Shown here in pieces: positions 15,387 through 22,683 of a stretch of 32,524 bases of DNA. Under the pieces are notes generated by a model that did not search any database, was not told the origin of the DNA, and saw only the letters and a program-made list of their open reading frames with translations. The DNA lies in contig BBSL01000277.1 in the NCBI GenBank assembly GCA_001319865.1, forward strand, positions 1-32,524, given 5' to 3'. The stretch's first letter is position 1; each line of letters begins with the position of its first letter. The translations under genes were made by a program, and so were the position numbers. The stretch comes from Burkholderia sp. E7m39. Lineage in GTDB: Bacteria > Pseudomonadota > Gammaproteobacteria > Burkholderiales > Burkholderiaceae.

Positions 15387-16730
15387 TCAACCGCCTTCGT
15401 CGTCGTACGTTTTCGGATACACGCGCACGAGCACGATGCGCGGTCCCTTCATGCGCTTCACGACGACATCGAAACGGTCGAAATCGACGCGCTGCCCTTC
15501 CTCCGGCAAATCGCCGAGCGCATTGATCACGAGACCGCCGACGGATTCGGCGCTGCCTTCGTCGATGTCGATGCCGAGCGCACGCTCCAGCGACACCACG
15601 GGCAAGCTGCCCTTGCCCATCAGCGTGCCGTCGTCCATGCGCGTCCAGTCGGCGTCGCCCTGGCGGAACTCGTCGTGAATCTGGCCGACCAGCGCGCCCA
15701 ACAGGTTGTCCAGCGTCAGAAAGCCGATCGGCTTCGCGTTCTTGCGGCCCACCAGCGCGAGATGCGGCGCACCTTTGCGAAAGCGCCGAAACAGTTCGAG
15801 CGCCGGCATCTCGGGCTTTACGTACTGCACGGGGCGCACGTAATGCGACAGGTCGTCGAGCGTGCTGCCCGCATGACGCGCAAGCAGCAGATCCTTCAAA
15901 TGGATCGTGCCCGCGACGCGCTCGCCCGTCGCGTCTTCGAGCAGCGGATAGCGGCTGAAACGGTGCCGCGCGACGATCTGCATGTTGTCGCGCCACGGCA
16001 GGTCGCGGCGCAGGCTCACGAGTTCATGCGCCGGCCGCATCAGATCGGACACCGTCATGCGTGAGAAGTCGAGCGAATGCGCGATCGTGTTCCATTCGTC
16101 CTGCGAGTAGGCATCCTTCGGACCGTCGAGCTCGCTCGTCACGCTCGCGCGGCGGCCGCGCAAAATCAGCTTCAGTTCGTCCGTCGAATAATGCGTGTCG
16201 CCGCCGTGGCCGGCATCGAGCCCCGCGATGCGCAGCACGGCATTCGCGCTCGTGTTGAGCAACCAGATGGCGGGATACATCGCCCAGTAGAAACCGTACA
16301 GCGGCATCGCGATCCACAGCGCAACTTGCTCGGACTGGCGGATCGCGAGCGACTTCGGCGCCAGCTCGCCGACGACGATATGCAGGAACGAGATGCACGA
16401 GAACGCGAAAAACAGCGAGATGCCGTGTATCAGCTGCTCGCTCTCGACGCCGAGCAGATGGAACACGGGGTTCAGCAGTTCAGCGAAGGCAGGCTCGCCG
16501 ATCCAGCCCAATCCCAGCGAAGCGAGCGTAATGCCCAGCTGGCACGCCGACAGATACGCGTCCAGCCTGCCGTGCACTTTTGCGAGCAGCTTGCCGCGCA
16601 TGCCGTGCTTCTCCGCGAGCGTCTGCACGCGCGTCTGCCGCAGCTTGACAAGACCGAACTCGGCGGCAACAAAGAAACCGTTGAGGGCAACGAGCAACAA
16701 CGCGCCAATGAGGGCGACGAACTGGATCAA
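15387..16730 (-). CDS. CNNM/DUF21-CBS-CorC family membrane protein (hemolysin-like)
   Basis: This is an integral membrane protein of a family linked to magnesium or other divalent ion export; the substrate is unknown here. A four-helix DUF21 domain covers about residues 1-180 (ALIGALLLVALNGFFVAAEFGLVKLRQ, GITLASLGLGWIGEPAF, VVGELAPKSLAI). Two CBS repeats follow (SDLMRPAHELVSL, YVRPVQYVKPEMPALELFRRF), then a C-terminal CorC/HlyC domain. The TTG at 16730 has GGAG nine nt upstream. A TTG at 16751 is in frame but lies only about 2 nt from the expected transcription start of the TATACT promoter, so I rejected it. It has no operon partner and faces treY tail to tail. Confidence 0.87.
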   Translation of the reverse strand: MIQFVALIGALLLVALNGFFVAAEFGLVKLRQTRVQTLAEKHGMRGKLLAKVHGRLDAYLSACQLGITLASLGLGWIGEPAFAELLNPVFHLLGVESEQLIHGISLFFAFSCISFLHIVVGELAPKSLAIRQSEQVALWIAMPLYGFYWAMYPAIWLLNTSANAVLRIAGLDAGHGGDTHYSTDELKLILRGRRASVTSELDGPKDAYSQDEWNTIAHSLDFSRMTVSDLMRPAHELVSLRRDLPWRDNMQIVARHRFSRYPLLEDATGERVAGTIHLKDLLLARHAGSTLDDLSHYVRPVQYVKPEMPALELFRRFRKGAPHLALVGRKNAKPIGFLTLDNLLGALVGQIHDEFRQGDADWTRMDDGTLMGKGSLPVVSLERALGIDIDEGSAESVGGLVINALGDLPEEGQRVDFDRFDVVVKRMKGPRIVLVRVYPKTYDDEGG

Positions 16731-16752
16731 AGCGAAGGACTCCGGCAACAAA

Positions 16753-16787
16753 AGCCGTCAGTATAGAGCGTGAAAGGCGCCTGAAAG
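16753..16787 (-). promoter_or_regulatory. Promoter of the CNNM/CorC gene
   Basis: On the minus strand TATACT (16765-16760) is a good -10. CTTTCA sits 16 nt upstream as a weak -35. The predicted start near 16753 gives a 22-nt leader to the TTG at 16730. Confidence 0.4.
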
Positions 16788-16877
16788 TGCGCGGTGCCTG
16801 CGGGATAGCCATCCGGCCAGGTATTCAGCGGGTATGCCGTTGCACGCCGGCTTTGAGCGCCTGCCGTACGTGCCTTT

Positions 16878-17678
16878 TTAAGCGCCCGCGAGCGGCACGC
16901 GCAGCTTGAGCGCGGTCGGCTGGCCGTCCGACCATTGGCCTTGCTCGAACGCGCCCTCATGCGCTTCGGCGACGCGCTTGCATAGCCCGAGCACCCACGC
17001 AATGCGGCCCGCCTCGCGCGGGTGCGTGGCTTGCTGGCGGGCAAAGTTTTCGAGCACGTGCGGCAGCGCGGGGTCGGTCAGCGCGGCAAGCGACGGCTGC
17101 CACGTGACGGTCGCGCAGAACTTCGACGCATCGACGTCACCTTCGAGCGTGACCGTCGCGCCGCTCGCGCTCGCTTCGACCGCGAACGCGACGAGCAGCC
17201 ACAGCGCCGCGGCAAGACGCTCGCGGTCGCCGTCCATCTGTTGATCGGTCAGCGCCGATGCGAGCTCGATGGCCACGCCGCGCTGGTCGGCCAGTCCGCC
17301 TCGCACGTCGCGCACCGTTTCGTCGAGCAGTGCGCGCAATGCGAACGGCGCGCGCTTCAACGCCAGTGCCCTGGTTTCGGCGCGCGTCGTATCGACGATC
17401 GATTCGAGCAGCTTCACCTGCTGGTCAACGCCGTTGCGGATGCCTTCGAGTGCGCGCTGCGCCGTGGCGTCGTTTGCATCGACCTTGCGGTCGAGCACGT
17501 AGGCCCAGCTGTGAATCGCGTTGAGCGGGCTGCGCAGGTCGTGCGACACCAGCGACAGCACGTGATCGCGCATGAACAGCGCGGTTTCGGCGCAGCGTTG
17601 CGCGGTGCGCCCGGCGACGGCGGGCGTCTCCTCGTGGCTGCCCGAAAAAGACGGAGTAGACGTGGTCACGATCGACAT
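16878..17678 (-). CDS. Small histidine kinase-like protein with degenerate ATPase domain
   Basis: This soluble protein has 266 residues, with no membrane segment and no sensor domain beyond about 35 disordered residues. The H-box LSLVSHDLRSPLNAI (His46) and a two-helix dimerisation domain (to about residue 110) are intact. In the region where the ATPase should be, the N-box lacks its asparagine (LLVAFAVEASASGATVTL) and there is no DxGxG. A relic of the G2 region remains (LGLCKRVAEAHEG). It may be a phosphotransfer protein or a non-catalytic kinase relative. The ATG at 17678 is shown. The GTG at 17669 is nearly as good, since GAGG lies nine nt before it. No response regulator is adjacent; the FKBP gene diverges. 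Confidence 0.7.
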   Translation of the reverse strand: MSIVTTSTPSFSGSHEETPAVAGRTAQRCAETALFMRDHVLSLVSHDLRSPLNAIHSWAYVLDRKVDANDATAQRALEGIRNGVDQQVKLLESIVDTTRAETRALALKRAPFALRALLDETVRDVRGGLADQRGVAIELASALTDQQMDGDRERLAAALWLLVAFAVEASASGATVTLEGDVDASKFCATVTWQPSLAALTDPALPHVLENFARQQATHPREAGRIAWVLGLCKRVAEAHEGAFEQGQWSDGQPTALKLRVPLAGA

Positions 17679-17707
17679 CCTCGTTGGCGGTTCATCGTTG
17701 GTTGCGG

Positions 17708-17725
17708 TCTGGACATTATAGGCAT
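17708..17725 (-). promoter_or_regulatory. Promoter of the histidine kinase-like gene
   Basis: A perfect -10 hexamer TATAAT occurs on the minus strand (17720-17715). No good -35 was found. The expected start near 17708 leaves a leader of about 30-40 nt. Confidence 0.5.
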
Positions 17726-17744
17726 GGCCGTTCAGCCGATCTTC

Positions 17745-17778
17745 GCGACCCTGCGACAACACGCCTACAATAGCGGTT
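17745..17778 (+). promoter_or_regulatory. Promoter of the FKBP gene
   Basis: TACAAT at 17766-17771 is a good -10, with only a weak -35 (around TTCGCG). AAGGAG then precedes the ATG at 17803. It is back to back with the kinase promoter, so the two genes share a control region of about 120 bp. Confidence 0.45.
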
Positions 17779-17802
17779 TCGAACGATTACAAGGAGCATC
17801 GC

Positions 17803-18144
17803 ATGACTACTGTCACCACCGAATCGGGCCTCAAGTACGAAGACCTGAAGGAAGGCGCGGGCGCCGAAGCCAAGGCCGGCCAGACCGTCAGCGTGCACTA
17901 CACCGGCTGGCTCACCGACGGCCAGAAGTTCGATTCGAGCAAGGACCGCAACGACCCGTTCGCCTTCGTGCTGGGCGGCGGCATGGTCATCAAGGGCTGG
18001 GACGAAGGCGTGCAGGGCATGAAGGTTGGCGGCGTGCGCAAGCTGACCATTCCGCCGCAACTCGGCTACGGCGTGCGCGGCGCGGGCGGCGTGATTCCGC
18101 CGAACGCGACACTCGTGTTCGAAGTGGAATTGCTCGAAGTCTGA
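17803..18144 (+). CDS. FKBP-type peptidyl-prolyl cis-trans isomerase
   Basis: It catalyses proline isomerisation and probably helps cytoplasmic protein folding, since there is no signal peptide. It has 113 residues, a single minimal FKBP domain: VSVHYTGWLTDGQKFDSS, then FVLGGGMVIKGWDEGVQGMKVGG and IPPQLGYG, with the usual aromatic pocket residues (Tyr, Phe, Trp). The ATG follows AAGGAG. An AraC-type regulator starts 22 nt downstream and may be co-transcribed. Confidence 0.93.
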   Translation: MTTVTTESGLKYEDLKEGAGAEAKAGQTVSVHYTGWLTDGQKFDSSKDRNDPFAFVLGGGMVIKGWDEGVQGMKVGGVRKLTIPPQLGYGVRGAGGVIPPNATLVFEVELLEV

Positions 18145-18166
18145 GCGTTTCTGCGCTGATCTTCGT

Positions 18167-18937
18167 ATGACCCACGCCGTCATCGACGCGCCTCACGTCT
18201 CCCTGCGCCGCTATGGCGCAGTGGAAGCGTCTGACGTGCACGACTTTCATCAGATCGTGCTCGGTGTGGACGGCGCGATGGTGATGGCCGTGAACGGCGT
18301 CGCGCAAGAAATCGACCGCACGTCCGCGTGGCTGATTCCGGCGGGCGCGCGACACGATTACGCGGGCGTCGGAGAAAACCGGCAGCTCGTGCTCGATCTG
18401 CCCGCTTCGTCCGTAGCGGTGCCGCAGCGTCTGTTCGACCGCGCGCGCGCCGTGTCGATCGACTCGACGCTCACGCAACTGGTTTCGCACATCGCGGGTC
18501 GCGCAACACGACACATCGACGGTGGTGCTGCGTGGCGGCGCTTCAATTGGGATGCGGCCGCGCGTCTTTGCGCGGCGATCGTCGAAGAAACAGGCACAGC
18601 GGATGCTACGCCCGCTGCGGGCCTCGACTTCGCGCGCATTGACGGCTGGCTGCGCGCGCATCTTTCGGAACCGCTGCGCATCGCGGACCTCGCGGCGCAT
18701 TGCGGCTTCGGCATGCGGCGCTTTCACCAGCTTTTCATCGACGCATTCGGCGAGACGCCGCATCGCTATTTGCAGCGTCTGCGACTCGACACGTCAATCA
18801 CGCTGCTGTCCGACCCGTACCGCTCGCTAACGGATATCGCGCTCACGGTCGGGTTCGGCGACCAGAGCGCATACACGCACGCGTTCACGCGCAGGTTCGG
18901 CATGGCGCCGGGTCAGTGGCGCGCTCTGCTGCATTGA
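18167..18937 (+). CDS. AraC-family transcriptional regulator
   Basis: It has 256 residues. The N-terminal cupin-like sensing region (about 1-120, including AWLIPAGARHDYAG) is followed by a C-terminal pair of helix-turn-helix motifs: LRIADLAAHCGFGMRRFHQLF, and then SLTDIALTVGFGDQSAYTHAF with the family's GF-x-DQS-x-T-x-F signature. The ligand and targets are unknown. It lies 22 nt behind the FKBP gene and converges with metZ. Confidence 0.88.
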   Translation: MTHAVIDAPHVSLRRYGAVEASDVHDFHQIVLGVDGAMVMAVNGVAQEIDRTSAWLIPAGARHDYAGVGENRQLVLDLPASSVAVPQRLFDRARAVSIDSTLTQLVSHIAGRATRHIDGGAAWRRFNWDAAARLCAAIVEETGTADATPAAGLDFARIDGWLRAHLSEPLRIADLAAHCGFGMRRFHQLFIDAFGETPHRYLQRLRLDTSITLLSDPYRSLTDIALTVGFGDQSAYTHAFTRRFGMAPGQWRALLH

Positions 18938-18955
18938 GTTTCGCTTCTTGACGAC

Positions 18956-18977
18956 CCGGGCGCGTCGCAGCGCCCGG
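18956..18977. terminator. Hairpin between converging AraC gene and metZ
   Basis: CCGGGCGC (18956-18963) pairs with GCGCCCGG (18970-18977) around a 6-nt loop. It sits between two converging stop codons, so it may serve both genes. U-runs are absent, so efficiency is doubtful. Confidence 0.45.
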
Positions 18978-18991
18978 TTCGTATCACGTCG

Positions 18992-20182
18992 TCAGCCCGT
19001 GAGGCCGCGCGCGAGATCTTCGCGGATATCGGCGGCATTTTCCAGACCCACGGCCAGGCGGATCAGCCCTTCCGTGATGCCCGCTGCCGCGCGCGCTTCC
19101 GGCGTGATGCGCCCATGCGTCGTGGTGGCGGGATGCGTGATCGTCGTGCGCGTATCGCCGAGATTGCCGGTGATCGAACAGATTTTCGTGCTATCGATCA
19201 CACGCCATGCGTTCGCGCGCATCTGCTCGGGCGTGTCGCCCTTCAGCTCGAACGACACGATCGCGCCGCCCGCCTTCTGCTGACGCTTCGCGATCTCGTA
19301 CTGCGGATGCGATTCGAGCCCCGGATAGAAAACGCGCTTCACGGCGGGATGCTGGTCGAGCCAGCGCGCGATTTCGAGCGCGTTCGCCGACTGGCGCTCG
19401 ACGCGCAGCGACAGTGTCTCCATGCCCTTGAGCAGAATCCACGCGTTGAACGCCGACAGCGTCGGCCCCGCGCTGCGCACGAACGGGAACACCTTTTCCA
19501 TGATGAACTGCTTCGAGCCGACCAGCGCGCCGCCGAGCACGCGGCCCTGACCGTCGAGAAATTTCGTTGCGGAGTGCATCACCACGTCCGCGCCCAGCTT
19601 CAGCGGCTGCTGCAGCGCGGGGCTGCAAAAACAGTTGTCGACCACGAACAGCGCGTTCGCCGCTTTCGCAATCTTGCCGATCGCTTCGATATCGGCGATT
19701 TCGGTCAGCGGATTCGACGGCGTTTCGAGGAAAAACATCTTCGTTTCGGGACGCACCGCGTTTTTCCACGCGTCGAGATCCGTCGGATCGACGAACGTGG
19801 TCGTGATGCCGAACTTGCTGAAAATTTGCGAGAACATGCCGAGCGTCGAACCGAACAGGCTCTGCGAGCTGACGAGATGATCGCCCGCCTGCAACGCCGA
19901 CATCACCACCGACATGATCGCGCTCATCCCCGACGCCGTCGCCATGCACGCCTCGCCGCCTTCGAGCGCCGCCAGCCGGTCCTGGAACATCGTCACCGTC
20001 GGATTCGTGAAACGCGAGTACGTGTAATAGTCTTCGGAATTCTTAAAGCGCTCGGCGGCTTCTGCAGCATTCGCAAAGACAAAGCTCGACGTCAGAAAGA
20101 GCGCTTCGGAATGTTCGCCGAAATCGCTGCGCAAGGTGCCCGAGCGGACCGCGAGAGTGTCGAAGTTGAGGGAGTCGTCCAT
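18992..20182 (-). CDS. metZ: O-succinylhomoserine sulfhydrylase
   Basis: This PLP enzyme makes homocysteine directly from O-succinylhomoserine and sulfide in methionine synthesis. It has 396 residues. PLP-binding Lys207 lies in HSATKFLDGQGR. Other family segments are TYSRFTNPTV, ATASGMSAI, FLETPSNPL and SITGNLGDTRTTITHPATTTH. I chose the ATG at 20182 (MDDSLNFDTLAVRSG). The frame is open 33 codons further but those run through a terminator. The gene follows purF, as in many proteobacteria, yet a terminator and a riboswitch candidate separate them. Cystathionine gamma-synthase-like relatives are the main alternative. Confidence 0.9.
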   Translation of the reverse strand: MDDSLNFDTLAVRSGTLRSDFGEHSEALFLTSSFVFANAAEAAERFKNSEDYYTYSRFTNPTVTMFQDRLAALEGGEACMATASGMSAIMSVVMSALQAGDHLVSSQSLFGSTLGMFSQIFSKFGITTTFVDPTDLDAWKNAVRPETKMFFLETPSNPLTEIADIEAIGKIAKAANALFVVDNCFCSPALQQPLKLGADVVMHSATKFLDGQGRVLGGALVGSKQFIMEKVFPFVRSAGPTLSAFNAWILLKGMETLSLRVERQSANALEIARWLDQHPAVKRVFYPGLESHPQYEIAKRQQKAGGAIVSFELKGDTPEQMRANAWRVIDSTKICSITGNLGDTRTTITHPATTTHGRITPEARAAAGITEGLIRLAVGLENAADIREDLARGLTG

Positions 20183-20243
20183 GTTCGTTCTGTTCCGTTT
20201 TTCGATTCCGCGTGCGCATGGCTGCGCGTGCGAAAGCAACAAC

Positions 20244-20278
20244 AAAAAAGCCCGCTTTGCGTCGGCATAAGCGGGCTT
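20244..20278 (-). terminator. Intrinsic terminator in the metZ leader
   Basis: On the minus strand AAGCCCGCTT (20278-20269) pairs with AAGCGGGCTT (20257-20248), and six U follow (20249-20244). It lies 210 nt past the purF stop and 61 nt before the metZ start. It may end purF transcripts. Combined with the aptamer-like sequence upstream, it may instead be the expression platform of a metZ riboswitch. Two direct copies of GCGGGCTTCATGT lie at its edge (about 20271-20296). Confidence 0.8.
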
Positions 20279-20340
20279 CATGTGCGGGCTTCATGTGCGG
20301 GATGCTATGAGCGGCGATGGCGATACTGCTCGGTCCGCCG

Positions 20341-20400
20341 TTCGCTTTAGCTGTTTCGGGTTGCCCCGCGTCCGCAAGCTGAGATCAAATCGACGCAAGA
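20341..20400 (-). ncRNA. SAM-II-like riboswitch aptamer candidate in the metZ leader
   Basis: On the minus strand the order is: GCGTC (20396-20392, P1), GATTTGATC (20391-20383), GCTTGC (20379-20374), GACGC (20372-20368, closing P1), and AAACAGCTAAAGC (20356-20344). These strings and their order match the SAM-II core as I remember it (GAUUUG, GCUUGC, then AAA and GCUAAAGC after P1). An extra hairpin with a GCAA tetraloop (CGGG/CCCG, 20368-20357) is inserted after P1. The position before metZ and the following terminator fit a methionine-pathway switch. No covariance search was possible. Confidence 0.6.
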
Positions 20401-20412
20401 CCCGATGGTAAC
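20398..20412 (-). promoter_or_regulatory. Candidate metZ promoter -10
   Basis: TACCAT (20410-20405 on the minus strand, preceded by TGT) would place a transcription start at about 20398, right at the 5' edge of the aptamer-like sequence. The -35 is poor. Confidence 0.3.
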
Positions 20413-20487
20413 ACCGCGCTGCGTGTTATGGCTTGCAGCGCCGCGCGAGAGATTGCCGGAACACGCCTCTCGCGCAGCGTTTCGGCA

Positions 20488-22038
20488 TTACTCCACCGAC
20501 AGCTGCAAATGCAGCTGCGAACGCGCGGCACCGCCTTCGATCGCATCGCTCGCCGCGTCGCGGTCCGATTGCGCGGACGGCGCGAGACGGGCCGATTCGA
20601 TGCGGTCGAGGTATTCCGTCGTCACGTCGCCGGTGATGTAGTTGCCGTCGAAGCACGATGACTCGAACTCCTTCAGCGCCGGGTTGATGTCACGCACTGC
20701 GTTCTTCAGCGCATCGACGTCCTGGTAGACGAGGAAATCGGCGCCGATCAGACGCGCCACTTCTTCGTCCGAGCGGCCATGCGCGACGAGTTCGCTGCGC
20801 GTGGGCATGTCGATGCCGTACACGTTCGGGAACTTCACGGGCGGCGCCGCCGACGCGAAGATCACCTTGTTCGCGCCCGCATCGCGCGCCATCTGCACGA
20901 TCTCGTGCGACGTTGTGCCGCGCACGATGGAATCGTCGACGATCAGCACGTTCTTGCCCTTGAATTCGATGCCCATCGCGTTCAGCTTCTGGCGCACCGA
21001 CTTCTTGCGCACCGCCTGGCCCGGCATGATGAAGGTGCGGCCCACGTAGCGGTTCTTGAAAAAGCCTTCGCGATACTCGACGCCGAGCTTCGCCGCGACC
21101 TGCATGGCCGCGGGGCGGGACGAATCGGGAATCGGCATCACGACGTCGATCTTCACGTCTTGCGGCAGTTCGCGCAGGATCTTCTCGGCGAGATAGTCGC
21201 CCATGCGCAGACGCGCGTTATAGACGGGCACGCCATCGAGCACGGAATCGGGACGTGCAAGATACACGAGCTCGAAAATGCAGGGATTCAGGCTGGCGTT
21301 CGTCGCGCATTGCTGCGAATGGAAGTTGCCGTCGAAGTCGATGAAGATCGCCTCGCCCGGTGCCACATCGCGCACGAACTCGAAGCCGATGCCTTCCAGC
21401 GCCACCGATTCCGACGCCAGCATCCATTCCGTGCCCGACGCCGTTTCCAGCTTGCCGATACACAGCGGGCGGATGCCGAACGGGTCGCGGAAGCCGAGCA
21501 GACCGTAGCCGGAAATCAGCGAGACGATCGCGTACGAGCCGCGCACGCGGCGGTGCACGCCCGACACCGCCTTGAACAGCGCAGCGGGATCGAGTTGCAG
21601 GCCGGAGCTCGCTGTCTGCAACTCGTGCGCGAGCACGTTCAGCATGACTTCGGTGTCGGAATTCGTGTTGATGTGGCGGCGATCGACGCGGAACATCTCG
21701 TCTTTCAGCTGCTGCCAGTTCGTCAGGTTGCCGTTGTGCGCGAGGATGATGCCGAACGGCGCGTTCACGTAGAACGGCTGGGCTTCTTCTTCGCTCGACG
21801 CCGAGCCCGCCGTCGGGTAACGCACCTGGCCGATGCCGCTCGTGCCGGGCAGGCTGCGCATGTTGCGCGTGCGGAACACGTCGCGCACCATGCCGTTGGC
21901 CTTGTGCATGTGGAAAGTGCTGCCGTTCGCCGTGGCGATGCCAGCGGCGTCCTGACCGCGGTGCTGCAGCAGCAGCAGGCTGTCATAGATCAGCTGATTG
22001 ACGGGAGACTGGGAAACTACGCCTACGATGCCGCACAT
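20488..22038 (-). CDS. purF: Amidophosphoribosyltransferase
   Basis: It makes 5-phosphoribosylamine from PRPP and glutamine, the committed step of purine synthesis. It has 516 residues. After the initiator Met, Cys2 (MCGIVGV) is the glutaminase nucleophile, followed by RGQDAAGI, GIGQVRYPT and HNGNLTN. The C-terminal half is the phosphoribosyltransferase, with the PRPP loop NVLIVDDSIVRGTTS at 363-377. It lies behind cvpA in the conserved dedD-cvpA-purF order, with a 143-nt gap. Confidence 0.96.
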   Translation of the reverse strand: MCGIVGVVSQSPVNQLIYDSLLLLQHRGQDAAGIATANGSTFHMHKANGMVRDVFRTRNMRSLPGTSGIGQVRYPTAGSASSEEEAQPFYVNAPFGIILAHNGNLTNWQQLKDEMFRVDRRHINTNSDTEVMLNVLAHELQTASSGLQLDPAALFKAVSGVHRRVRGSYAIVSLISGYGLLGFRDPFGIRPLCIGKLETASGTEWMLASESVALEGIGFEFVRDVAPGEAIFIDFDGNFHSQQCATNASLNPCIFELVYLARPDSVLDGVPVYNARLRMGDYLAEKILRELPQDVKIDVVMPIPDSSRPAAMQVAAKLGVEYREGFFKNRYVGRTFIMPGQAVRKKSVRQKLNAMGIEFKGKNVLIVDDSIVRGTTSHEIVQMARDAGANKVIFASAAPPVKFPNVYGIDMPTRSELVAHGRSDEEVARLIGADFLVYQDVDALKNAVRDINPALKEFESSCFDGNYITGDVTTEYLDRIESARLAPSAQSDRDAASDAIEGGAARSQLHLQLSVE

Positions 22039-22181
22039 GGCATGTCCTTCAAAGGGTACGAAATTCGCTCAGTGACGCTTGCCTGCGGGTGCCTGAGAAG
22101 CGGCCACGCGCGCCGTGATCCTGCTTGCTCTCCATCGGCCCGCCTTGTCTTCGCCTTCGCCCTTTGCGCGCAACGCGTTCG

Positions 22182-22676
22182 TTACACGTGGACGTAGGCG
22201 GCGAGCGTTTCGGGAAGCAGAGGCTTCAACTCTCGCACGCCCTGCTCGGCGTAGGGCCGCAGCAGCGCGTTGCGCCAGAATTCCTGTTTGGGCAGTTCGG
22301 TCAAGCCAGCGAGGGCGACCAGAATCAGCACCAGTATGACCCCGCGCACGAGGCCGAACATCAGTCCAAGCGAGCGGTCCACACCGCCCAGGCCGGACAC
22401 CTGCACCAGCCGGCTCAGCAGCGCATTCGCCACGCTCGCCACCAGCATCACGCCGATCACGATGATCGCGAATGCGATCAGCCACTGTGTCAGCGCGCCG
22501 CCCGGCCAGTTCGCCGGAATGAACGGCACCAGCAGACTCACGAAGCGCGCCGCGACCAGAAACGCGACGATCCAGCCGATCAGCCCGAACACCTCGGACA
22601 AAAAGCCGCGCCAAGTGCCGCGCAGCGCCGACAGCCCGATCACCGCCATTACAGCGTAGTCGAACGCGGTGAACAT
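22182..22676 (-). CDS. cvpA: CvpA family membrane protein
   Basis: This inner-membrane protein has 164 residues and four predicted membrane helices (about 4-20, 24-45, 60-85, 100-125). Its family is named for colicin V production in E. coli and is also needed for normal purF-linked growth and envelope tolerance. MFTAFDYAVMAVIGLSALRGTWRGF is followed by EVFGLIGWIVAFLVA, as expected. The ATG at 22676 is preferred over an in-frame start 11 codons upstream, because that extension would overlap the dedD gene. It lies 7 nt after the dedD-like gene and is surely co-transcribed. Confidence 0.88.
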   Translation of the reverse strand: MFTAFDYAVMAVIGLSALRGTWRGFLSEVFGLIGWIVAFLVAARFVSLLVPFIPANWPGGALTQWLIAFAIIVIGVMLVASVANALLSRLVQVSGLGGVDRSLGLMFGLVRGVILVLILVALAGLTELPKQEFWRNALLRPYAEQGVRELKPLLPETLAAYVHV

Positions 22677-22683
22677 CGCCGGA

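Noticed and set aside
16727..17044. Minus-strand frame overlapping the kinase gene end and the CorC promoter (contains NTWPDGYPAGTAHF)
   Set aside because: Most of it is an Arg-rich shadow of the kinase gene, and it overlaps the CorC start region. I found no support for translation.
20183..20281. Upstream in-frame start for metZ (33 extra codons)
   Set aside because: The extra region spans the intrinsic terminator, and the added residues do not resemble MetZ; the ATG at 20182 gives the expected N-terminus.
22039..22181. The 143-nt gap between cvpA and purF examined for a gene, riboswitch or terminator
   Set aside because: I found no convincing hairpin with a U-run and no recognisable purine riboswitch; it is probably an ordinary spacer.
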